A stretch of DNA of 6,113 bases, from assembly GCA_021778875.1 (NCBI GenBank), contig JAJYBT010000181.1, positions 1 through 6,113 of the forward strand, in the 5' to 3' direction. The notes beneath the pieces were generated by a model, which was not told the DNA's origin, ran no database searches, and saw only the letters and a program-made list of their open reading frames with translations. The position numbers and the translations under genes are program-made. Positions 1 through 5,201 of this stretch are shown here, one piece after another. Source of the DNA: Acidobacteriota bacterium. Its GTDB lineage: Bacteria; Acidobacteriota; Terriglobia; Terriglobales; Acidobacteriaceae. Position 1 is the stretch's first letter; every line of letters starts with the position of its first letter.

Positions 1-867
1 TTTTTCACGGGCGTGCTGGCGGTGATTGTGGCCACGCCATGCACGGCTCCGCTGATGGGCGCGGCGGTGGGCTATGCGCTGGCGCAGCCGGCGGCGGTGA
101 CGTTTGCTGTGTTTACGGCGCTGGCGCTGGGGCTGGCCTCGCCTTATGTGGCGCTGACGCTGCAGCCGGCGTGGACGCGCTGGCTGCCGAAGCCGGGCGC
201 GTGGATGGACGTGCTGAAGCAGGCGATTTCAGTACCGATTTTTGCCACGGTGATCTGGCTGGCATGGGTGCTGGCGCAGGCGTATGGAGCCTCAGTTCTG
301 GCGGCGCTGCTGGGGAGTTTTCTGCTGCTGGCGATTGCGGGGTGGTTCTTGGGGCGGTGGCCGGCGCAGCGGTGGGCCACGGTCGTTGCAGTGGCGATTG
401 TTGTTGTGGTGATTGCCGTGAGCGCGCTTGCGCCGGGCAAGCTGGCTGTTGCTTCGCAGGCTGCCGGGCAAGGCGAGGCGCACGGCTGGGAGCCGTGGTC
501 TGCGGAGACGGTTGCGCGGTACCAGTCGCAGGGGCGGCCTGTGTTTGTGGACTTTACGGCGAGCTGGTGCCTGAGCTGCCAGGTGAATGAGCGCGTGGTC
601 CTGAGCCAGACGCAGGTGCAGAAGGCGTTTGCCGATGCCAACGTGGCATTGCTGCGGGCGGACTGGACGCGGCACGACGAGGCGATTACGCAGACGCTGA
701 CAGCGCTGGGACGCGATGGCGTGCCGGCGTATGTGCTGTATGTGCCGGGCGAGGCTCGTCCGCGACTGCTGCCGGAAGTGCTGACCACCGGCGTGGTGAC
801 GGATGCGCTGGCCAGCCTGCCGAGGAGCTCGGCGCGGGCGAGTGCAAACGTCTCCAACCTTAGGTAA
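1..867 (+). CDS. dsbD: Thiol:disulfide interchange protein DsbD, C-terminal part (5' truncated by window edge)
   Basis: DsbD-type proteins carry electrons from cytoplasmic thioredoxin across the inner membrane to periplasmic disulfide-handling proteins. The frame is open from base 1 and 288 residues are visible; the true start lies outside the window. Residues 1-27 hold a membrane helix with the ATPCTAP motif, whose Cys14 matches the second redox cysteine of the DsbD membrane domain. Four more hydrophobic helices follow at about 33-55, 75-94, 97-117 and 125-144. The periplasmic thioredoxin-like domain spans about 165-272, with the active site C190-L-S-C193 after FTASW and the usual Gly-Val-Pro loop (cis-Pro) at 240-242. 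The tail after residue 275 is Ser/Ala/Arg-rich and not conserved-looking. The domain order (membrane carrier, then C-terminal thioredoxin) fits DsbD rather than a stand-alone CcdA or thioredoxin. Whether the N-terminal periplasmic domain is present cannot be seen. Confidence 0.87.
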   Translation, partial: FFTGVLAVIVATPCTAPLMGAAVGYALAQPAAVTFAVFTALALGLASPYVALTLQPAWTRWLPKPGAWMDVLKQAISVPIFATVIWLAWVLAQAYGASVLAALLGSFLLLAIAGWFLGRWPAQRWATVVAVAIVVVVIAVSALAPGKLAVASQAAGQGEAHGWEPWSAETVARYQSQGRPVFVDFTASWCLSCQVNERVVLSQTQVQKAFADANVALLRADWTRHDEAITQTLTALGRDGVPAYVLYVPGEARPRLLPEVLTTGVVTDALASLPRSSARASANVSNLR

Positions 868-892
868 ATAATACATATAAATTGCTTTACGG

Positions 893-915
893 TGGCCGGA
901 TGACTTATTCGGCCA
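893..915 (+). terminator. Weak hairpin downstream of dsbD
   Basis: TGGCCG (893-898) and CGGCCA (910-915) form a perfect 6-bp stem around an 11-base AT-rich loop, 26 bases after the dsbD stop. The only U-rich stretch after it is short (AGGTTT), so this is a weak candidate for an intrinsic terminator and may have no function. Confidence 0.25.
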
Positions 916-975
916 AGGTTTGGCTGCGTAATTTTCTGCAGCGAATCTATGGAAAACTGCAAATAAGCCTCTTCA

Positions 976-1005
976 CCCCCCGGGGGGGGGAGGGGGGTGG
1001 GGGGG
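976..1005. repeat. Poly-C / poly-G tract with G-quadruplex potential
   Basis: Six C (976-981) run straight into nine G (982-990), then A, six G (992-997), T, and seven G (999-1005). The C6/G9 junction is self-complementary, and the three long G runs could fold into a G-quadruplex on the plus strand. The tract lies in the non-coding gap between dsbD and the broken outer-membrane-type gene. Homopolymers like this mutate in length and are hard to sequence, so the exact counts may be unreliable. No function is evident. Confidence 0.6.
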
Positions 1006-1150
1006 TGTGCCGGCGGTACGGACCGGAGTACTAACCGGGCGCTTCCCTGGCAGATTTCTACTGCTGCAATTCCATTGTGCGGGATTGAGGGGAAATTATC
1101 TGCAAAATGGGCGGAGTTTTTTTGCTGGGCCAGGTGGGCAATCGTGGCCT

Positions 1151-1189
1151 CCCACCCTGTCCTTCGCTGGCGCGAACGACGAGGGTGGG
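1151..1189. repeat. REP-like imperfect palindrome (intergenic hairpin)
   Basis: CCCACCCT (1151-1158) pairs perfectly with AGGGTGGG (1182-1189). Inside, GTC (1159-1161) pairs with GAC (1178-1180), and TTCGC (1163-1167) pairs with GCGAA (1172-1176) around a TGGC loop. The result is a stem of about 16 bp with one mismatch and one bulged G. A related sequence (CACCCTGTCC followed by GGGGCA and CCC) recurs at 2076-2110 on the other side of the adjacent gene, suggesting a dispersed intergenic repeat family. It could act as a transcript-end structure, but it lies about 280 bases past dsbD and has no U tract. Confidence 0.55.
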
Positions 1190-1252
1190 GCAACCCACAA
1201 AGCTAGGACGGGGCACCCCCGGTGGTGGAGGGTCCGGCATCAGAAGGGGTTA

Positions 1253-1269
1253 GGGCGGGCCGCCCGCCC
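1253..1269. repeat. GC palindrome with 8-bp arms
   Basis: GGGCGGGC (1253-1260) and GCCCGCCC (1262-1269) are perfect reverse complements separated by one C. The sequence is all G/C, so some of the symmetry is expected by chance. It lies just past the REP-like hairpin, with TTAGG (1250-1254) and CCTAA (1275-1279) placed roughly symmetrically around it. Together the G/C-rich block from about 1145 to 1276 looks like a cluster of intergenic repeat elements rather than coding sequence. No protein-binding role can be assigned. Confidence 0.35.
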
Positions 1270-1371
1270 ACCTGCCTAAAGCTTGAAATCAATCCCTAAC
1301 ATCGCTCACAAACTCTCATGCTACGCGTCGGATAAGCCATACCGGCGAGCTATGTGCTCAATTTTGTCGTT

Positions 1372-1377
1372 AGGAGG
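1372..1377 (+). promoter_or_regulatory. Strong Shine-Dalgarno AGGAGG deciding the GTG start at 1382
   Basis: A perfect AGGAGG lies four bases upstream of GTG at 1382. The spacing is on the short side. This start puts a signal peptide exactly at the N-terminus. The in-frame alternatives, TTG at 1283 and ATG at 1352, have no comparable ribosome binding site and would put a non-hydrophobic leader before the signal sequence. Confidence 0.55.
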
Positions 1378-1381
1378 TTCT

Positions 1382-2028
1382 GTGAAACCGTCTCGGTGTA
1401 TCTACCTGTCTGCTTTCGTCACCCTAGCATCAATGGTCAGTATTCCAGCGCTTCACGCGCAAACAACCGTTGCTGGCAGTGTCTTTGGTGCATTTAACCA
1501 GAGCACCACGGGAAATAGCACACAGCAAAGGGAAATAGCACACAGCAAAGCACGGCAAACTCTCCCGGCGGATTCATCGAAGTGCGCCAGATTCACAACC
1601 CGCTCATTGGCTATCAGGCTGTCTACTCAATTAGGCGCGCGGATCAAACGTATCAACCGCTGATATGTCCGACTACTGGTCGTACGCCCCCATGTCAGCC
1701 GACTTTGACAGTTCCCGGATATGCACAGGAGGTGGCCGCAGATTGGGTGTTTTCATTCAAGTTGATGAAGATTCGCCCTTTTGCGATTGCCGGAATGGGC
1801 CTCCAATTTAATTCACCACTTTCCGGGTTGAATGACACTCACACCTCGGTCAAACCGGTCTATGATTACGGTGCCGGCTTTGACTGGGAGTTATTCCCGC
1901 GCATAGGTATCCGTGCCCAATATCGCGGGAATATCTCGTCGGCCCCGAACTTCTCCTCTAGCTACATTTCGACCAATCGTCTTATGCACACTGCGGAGCC
2001 AGCAGTAGGCGTTTACTTCCGCTTCTAG
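1382..2028 (+). pseudogene. Secreted outer-membrane beta-barrel-like protein, frameshifted by a 20-bp tandem duplication
   Basis: From GTG 1382 the product starts with a Sec signal peptide (charged MKPSR, hydrophobic core, likely cleavage after ALHA at residue 26). At 1511-1550 an exact 20-bp tandem duplication shifts the frame, and translation then ends at TGA 1661-1663 after 93 residues. Removing one copy gives an uninterrupted 208-residue frame to TAG 2028. In this reconstructed protein the part after the signal peptide has alternating polar/hydrophobic stretches, many aromatics, an FAIAGMGLQF segment, and a C-terminal YFRF with the terminal Phe typical of outer-membrane barrels. I recognise the general type (small 8-stranded-barrel-like proteins) but no specific family. 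As written the gene cannot make a barrel: the downstream frame (open 1519-2028) has no signal peptide or ribosome site of its own. The gene is visibly AT-richer than its neighbours. It could be a true pseudogene, a reversible mutation, or a sequencing/assembly error. Confidence 0.72.
1511..1550. repeat. Exact 20-bp tandem duplication that breaks the reading frame
   Basis: The unit GGAAATAGCACACAGCAAAG occurs twice back to back, at 1511-1530 and 1531-1550, with no mismatch; the match extends one base to the left (G at 1510 and 1530). Twenty is not a multiple of three, so the extra copy shifts the frame. With one copy the reading goes through GNSTQQ into STANSPGG and stays open to 2028. With two copies it leaves frame. 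With three or more, a TAG inside the third copy would be read in frame, so only the one-copy form encodes the full protein. Confidence 0.93.
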
Positions 2029-2067
2029 TGCAGCACTGTCAGAGACTGGCATTTATTGAGAGGGGCT

Positions 2068-2156
2068 GGTGGCGCACCCTGTCCCTGCCAGCGAGGTGGA
2101 TGGGGCACCCTAAGTTGTTTGTCGGTTGAAATTGTAAAAACTTAAGGTGCGCCACC
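2068..2156. repeat. Intergenic inverted repeat, GGTGGCGCACC / GGTGCGCCACC
   Basis: GGTGGCGCACC (2068-2078) and GGTGCGCCACC (2146-2156) are perfect 11-bp reverse complements 67 bases apart, filling the gap between two converging genes. The left arm leads into CACCCTGTCC and then GGGGCACCC, similar to the hairpin element at 1151-1194. I take it as another member of the same dispersed repeat family. There is no open reading frame of note here. Confidence 0.5.
2105..2150. terminator. Candidate bidirectional terminator hairpin between convergent genes
   Basis: GCACCCTAAGTT (2105-2116) and AACTTAAGGTGC (2139-2150) pair at 11 of 12 positions around a 22-base loop. The hairpin lies between the stop of the outer-membrane-type gene (2028, plus) and the stop of rarA (2180, minus), where a shared terminator would be expected. 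The AT-rich inner ends mean the stem is not followed by a clean U tract in either direction, so the call rests mostly on position. Confidence 0.35.
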
Positions 2157-2179
2157 CGCCGAACTCTGCCTGGAAGAGA

Positions 2180-3538
2180 CTATTCGCGGTTCTTTTTGCC
2201 TGATTTGATGCGGCGGATTTCTTCCATGCGCTGGGCTAGCTGTTTTTCGCGGCCTTCCTGGGTGGGCTGGTAGTAGCTGCGGCCCTTGAGGGAGTCGGGG
2301 AGGCAGTCCATGTCGGCAACGCGGCCTTCTTCATCGTGGGCGTAGCGGTAGCCCTTGCCGTAGTCCAGATCCTTCATCAGTCGTGTGGGTGCGTTGCGCA
2401 GGTGGAGGGGGACAGACTCCTGGCGGGTGTGTTCGATCTCCTGCTGCACGGCGCCGTAGGCGGTGTAGACGGAGTTTGACTTGGGCGCGAGCGCGAGGTA
2501 GACGACGGCCTCGGCGAGGGCGAGGTCGCCTTCGGGCGAGCCGAGGAACTCTATCGCCTGCTTGGCGGAGAGGCAGAGGTTGAGCGCCTCGGGGGCGGCG
2601 AGTCCGATGTCTTCGACGGCCATGCGGACGACGCGGCGGGCGAGGTAGAGGGGGTCTTCTCCGGCGGCGAACATGCGGGCGAGCCAGTAGAGAGCGGCGT
2701 CGGGGTCGGAGTTGCGCACGCTCTTGTGGAGGGCGGAGATGAGGTTGTAGTGCTCTTCGCCGGACTTGTCATAGATGAGCACGCGCTGCTGCACGGCTTC
2801 CGCCGCGAGTGCGCGGTCGATGTGCTTTGTTCCTTCAGCGGCAAGCTGGGCGGCGACTTCCAGCGTGTTGTAGGCGCTGCGGCAGTCTCCGCTGGAGTAG
2901 CTGGCGATCAGCTCCAGCGCGTCGTCATCGGCAGTGAGGTTGAGGGCGCCGAGGCCGCGGTCCTTGTCCTCGACGGCGCGGCGGAGTAACTGCGTGATGC
3001 GGTCCTCGCTGAGGGGTTGCAGCACATACACACGGCAGCGGGAGAGCAGCGCGGAGATGATCTCGAAGGACGGGTTCTCAGTGGTTGCGCCGATTAGGCG
3101 GATGGTGCCGCGCTCGACGTAGGGCAGGAAGGCGTCCTGCTGGGCCTTGTTGAAGCGGTGAATTTCATCGATGAAGAGGATGGTGCGGGAGTGCATTTCC
3201 GCGGCGCGGGCCGCGTCGGCCATGACCTGCTTGATTTCCTTGATGCCGCTGGTGACGGCGGAGAACTCAATGAAGCTGGCCTTTGTGGTTTCCGCAATGA
3301 TTTTGGCGAGGGTGGTTTTGCCGACGCCCGGCGGGCCCCAGAAGATCACGGAGCCGGGGTCGTCGCGCTCAATCTGGACGCGGAGGGGCTTGCCGGGGCC
3401 GAGGAGATGTTCCTGTCCGCTGTATTCGTCGAGGGTGCGGGGGCGCATGCGCTCGGCGAGCGGCGCCCCTGCCACTGCGTGGGGCGGGGTTTTGGAGGGG
3501 TTCCTCTGGCCGGGCGGGAGATTGTCAAAGAGGCTCAT
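2180..3538 (-). CDS. rarA: Replication-associated recombination protein A (RarA/MgsA), AAA+ ATPase
   Basis: RarA is a DNA-dependent AAA+ ATPase related to clamp loaders (Mgs1/WRNIP1 family) that acts at stalled or collapsed replication forks. The 452-residue protein is full length for the family and closely follows E. coli RarA. Visible motifs: PLAERMRPRTLDEYSGQEHLL (about 26-46, N-terminal clamp-loader signature), Walker A GPPGVGKT (68-75), Walker B LFIDE (121-125), sensor 1 GATTEN (150-155), and the SRC arginine-finger region (166-168). The C-terminal tetramerisation part includes LISALHKSVR, DPDAALYWLARM, APKSNSVYTA and LRNAPTRLMK. The ATG at 3538 is preceded by AAAGG at 7-base spacing and overlaps the stop of the upstream methyltransferase gene (ATGA), so translation is probably coupled. 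The open frame continues upstream of 3538, but only as out-of-frame reading inside the methyltransferase gene. Confidence 0.95.
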   Translation of the reverse strand: MSLFDNLPPGQRNPSKTPPHAVAGAPLAERMRPRTLDEYSGQEHLLGPGKPLRVQIERDDPGSVIFWGPPGVGKTTLAKIIAETTKASFIEFSAVTSGIKEIKQVMADAARAAEMHSRTILFIDEIHRFNKAQQDAFLPYVERGTIRLIGATTENPSFEIISALLSRCRVYVLQPLSEDRITQLLRRAVEDKDRGLGALNLTADDDALELIASYSSGDCRSAYNTLEVAAQLAAEGTKHIDRALAAEAVQQRVLIYDKSGEEHYNLISALHKSVRNSDPDAALYWLARMFAAGEDPLYLARRVVRMAVEDIGLAAPEALNLCLSAKQAIEFLGSPEGDLALAEAVVYLALAPKSNSVYTAYGAVQQEIEHTRQESVPLHLRNAPTRLMKDLDYGKGYRYAHDEEGRVADMDCLPDSLKGRSYYQPTQEGREKQLAQRMEEIRRIKSGKKNRE

Positions 3539-4338
3539 CGGCGGGCCTTTCGCTGGCGGGCGGCCTCGTAGAGCAGGATGGAAGCGGCGACGGATGCGTT
3601 GAGGCTTTCGACAGGGCCGGGGCAGGGAATGGTGATGGCGGCGTCGGCCTGGAGGGCGAGGTCCTGAGGCACGCCGTTGCCCTCGTTGCCGATGAGGAGG
3701 GCGATGGGGGCGTCGAGGTGGGCGTGGTCTGCGGGTTGGGCTCCGTGGGCAGCCGTGGTGAGGATTTTGACGCCGGATGCGCGGAGCCTGGGGAAGCATT
3801 CATCCACGGAGGCGCTGAGGAGCGGCAGGCGAAAGACGCTGCCGGCGGAGGCGCGCACAGCTTTCGGGTTCCACGGGCTTACGGTTCCGGGGAGGCTGAG
3901 GATGCCGTTTGCGCCGAAGGCTTCGGCGGAGCGGATGATGGCGCCGAGGTTTCCGGGGTCCTGGAGGCCGGCGAGGATGACGAGCAGGGGAGCGGCAGCG
4001 GGACGGCTGTCGAGCAGATGAGTCCATGTCCACTGGGGCGGTTGGACGAGGGCGGCGACGGGTTGCGGGGTTTCCGTTGCGAGGGCGGAGGACATGAGAT
4101 CGCGCGGGAGCAGGAGGACGGTGGTTTCCGGCGGAAGGCCGAGGTCGTCGAGCAGGTGCTCGGAGCCCTGCGCGGCGAAGACGCAATCCACGCGGAGGCC
4201 CGCGCGTATGGCTTCGCGGAGGAGGTTGGGTCCTTCGATGCCGGCGAGGCCCTGGGCGTCGCGGCCGGGCTGGGCGAGAGCGCGGCGCAGCTGTTTGAGG
4301 CGTTCGTTCTGCTTACTCTGTACAATGCGAACAGGCAT
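3535..4338 (-). CDS. SpoU/TrmH-family RNA 2'-O-methyltransferase
   Basis: Members of this SPOUT family methylate the 2'-OH of a ribose in rRNA or tRNA using S-adenosylmethionine, which binds in a C-terminal trefoil knot. The 267-residue protein has an N-terminal RNA-binding region (about 5-98, starting SKQNERLKQLRRAL and including GIEGPNLLREAIRAG) and a catalytic domain with all three family motifs: PGNLGAIIRSAEAFGA (128-143, catalytic Asn130 and Arg136), IGNEGNG (216-222), and IPCPGPVESLNASVAASILLYE (237-258). The ATG at 4338 is chosen because this family usually starts a few residues before the S-x-Q-N-x-R-x-K motif. There is no clear Shine-Dalgarno at normal distance. The frame is open upstream to 4650, but that extension would overlap the divergent tsaC gene and looks non-coding. 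It is the first gene of a two-gene operon with rarA. The exact target (23S rRNA guanosine as in RlmB, or another site) cannot be told from sequence. Confidence 0.92.
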   Translation of the reverse strand: MPVRIVQSKQNERLKQLRRALAQPGRDAQGLAGIEGPNLLREAIRAGLRVDCVFAAQGSEHLLDDLGLPPETTVLLLPRDLMSSALATETPQPVAALVQPPQWTWTHLLDSRPAAAPLLVILAGLQDPGNLGAIIRSAEAFGANGILSLPGTVSPWNPKAVRASAGSVFRLPLLSASVDECFPRLRASGVKILTTAAHGAQPADHAHLDAPIALLIGNEGNGVPQDLALQADAAITIPCPGPVESLNASVAASILLYEAARQRKARR

Positions 4339-4367
4339 CTGTTTGAGTTGTTTGCATCTCCAAGGCG

Positions 4368-4395
4368 ATTCTATGCTGATTTGCGTTCTGTCGGC
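4368..4395 (-). promoter_or_regulatory. Possible promoter for the methyltransferase-rarA operon
   Basis: On the minus strand TAGAAT (plus 4368-4373) matches five of six bases of the -10 consensus, and CCGACA lies about 15-16 bases upstream (plus about 4389-4395) as a poor -35. Transcription would start some 20 bases before the ATG at 4338. This is the best match I see, but it is weak, and promoters in this kind of organism need not follow the E. coli consensus. Confidence 0.25.
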
Positions 4396-4416
4396 AGGCT
4401 GTCGTCGCGGCTGAAC

Positions 4417-4445
4417 TTGCACCGCCGCTGGTGCTGTGATAAGTT
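4417..4445 (+). promoter_or_regulatory. Possible promoter for tsaC
   Basis: TTGCAC (4417-4422) lies 17 bases before TAAGTT (4440-4445), which has a TG one base upstream (4437-4438) as in extended -10 promoters. The start of transcription would be near 4452, leaving a leader of about 95 bases before the TTG start at 4548. The spacing is ideal and the hexamers are moderate matches to the sigma-70 consensus. Confidence 0.35.
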
Positions 4446-4547
4446 CCGGTTTTGTGGCGTCTGCAATTGCGGCGTTTTCGGCGGTCTTGCTTCTGCGTCC
4501 GGACGCGGCTGTTATGCAAACGCTTGAGGGAACCGAGGTAGACCTTC

Positions 4548-5192
4548 TTGTCCGCGGAAATTTTGCGCGTCCATCCCGATGAGCCCCAACCTGACCGGAT
4601 TGATACCATTGTCTCCTGTCTGCGCAAGGGGGATGTGGTTGCTCTGCCAACGGACACCTTCTACGGCCTGGCCGTGGACCCGGTGAACCTGCATGCGGTG
4701 GAGCGGATTTACCAGATCAAGAGCCGGCAGAAGCACAAGCCACTTTCGCTGCTGATTTCATCGCTGGCGATGGCGTATGAGCTGGCGCGGGAATCCGATT
4801 CGATGCTTGACCGGCTGGCGGACAAGTTCTGGCCGGGGCCGCTGACGATTATTGTGCGCGCGGGGAGCAAGCTGCCGCTGCGCTCGACGGCGAACACGGG
4901 CAATGTGGCGTTGCGCGTGCCGGACGCGGCGATTCCGCGGGCGGTGGTGGAGCGGTTCGGGCTGCCGATTACGGCGACGTCGGCGAACCTGCAGGGGGCG
5001 TCGGAGTGTACGCATGCGGCGTGCGTGCGCGACCAGATCGGCGACCGCATTCCGCTGATTATCGACGGCGGGCCAACGGGGCGTTCGCTGCCGACCACGA
5101 TTGTGGACCTCTCGCTGGGTCCGGGGCGGTGGGAGATTCTGCGCGAAGGCGCGATTCCCACGCATGAGATCGTGATGGTGCTGCAGCGGTAA
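4548..5192 (+). CDS. tsaC: L-threonylcarbamoyladenylate synthase (TsaC/Sua5/YrdC family), TTG start
   Basis: The enzyme makes threonylcarbamoyl-AMP from threonine, bicarbonate and ATP, the first step of t6A formation at position 37 of ANN-decoding tRNAs; the TsaB-TsaD-TsaE machinery then transfers the group. The 214-residue protein is a single YrdC domain without the extra Sua5 C-terminal domain. Visible motifs: PTDTFYGL (34-41), KSRQKHKPLSLL (58-69, the basic nucleotide-binding segment), WPGPLT (95-100), RVP (123-125), TSANLQG (144-150), DGGPTG (173-178), and TTIVD followed by LREGAI (183-203). The start is TTG at 4548: an in-frame TAG lies just upstream at 4539-4541, a GAGG is 9 bases away, and no ATG or GTG occurs before the conserved motifs. 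The N-terminus MSAEILRVHPDEPQ fits the family. The related YciO subgroup has a similar N-terminus, but the KSR and TSAN motifs favour true TsaC activity. Confidence 0.92.
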   Translation: MSAEILRVHPDEPQPDRIDTIVSCLRKGDVVALPTDTFYGLAVDPVNLHAVERIYQIKSRQKHKPLSLLISSLAMAYELARESDSMLDRLADKFWPGPLTIIVRAGSKLPLRSTANTGNVALRVPDAAIPRAVVERFGLPITATSANLQGASECTHAACVRDQIGDRIPLIIDGGPTGRSLPTTIVDLSLGPGRWEILREGAIPTHEIVMVLQR

Positions 5193-5201
5193 GATGTGCG
5201 C

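Noticed and set aside
144..1193. 349-codon minus-strand open frame across dsbD and the intergenic gap
   Set aside because: Antisense to a clear DsbD coding region, low-complexity Thr/Ser/Ala translation, and it reads through the G tract and the REP-like hairpin.
997..1279. Small plus- and minus-strand open frames (60-90 codons) between dsbD and the broken gene
   Set aside because: They run through the G tract and palindromic repeats, have no ribosome sites, and their translations only reflect the repeats.
1511..1550. CRISPR array
   Set aside because: Only two directly adjacent copies with no spacers, inside a coding region; a simple tandem duplication explains it.
1582..2028. The downstream half of the broken gene as an independent 148-codon gene
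   Set aside because: GTG start without a ribosome site, no signal peptide, and it joins exactly in frame with the upstream half once one 20-bp copy is removed.
3539..3799. Upstream extension of rarA
   Set aside because: Pro/Arg-rich out-of-frame reading of the methyltransferase gene; RarA family proteins start near MSLFDN, and ATG 3538 has a ribosome site.
3718..4527. Plus-strand open frame (269 codons) opposite the methyltransferase gene
   Set aside because: Low-complexity Gly/Glu/Ala-rich translation with no family signature; the opposite strand encodes all SpoU motifs.
4339..4650. N-terminal extension of the methyltransferase up to 4650
   Set aside because: It would overlap the start of tsaC by about 100 bases, shows no conserved motif, and the family normally starts close to the ATG at 4338.
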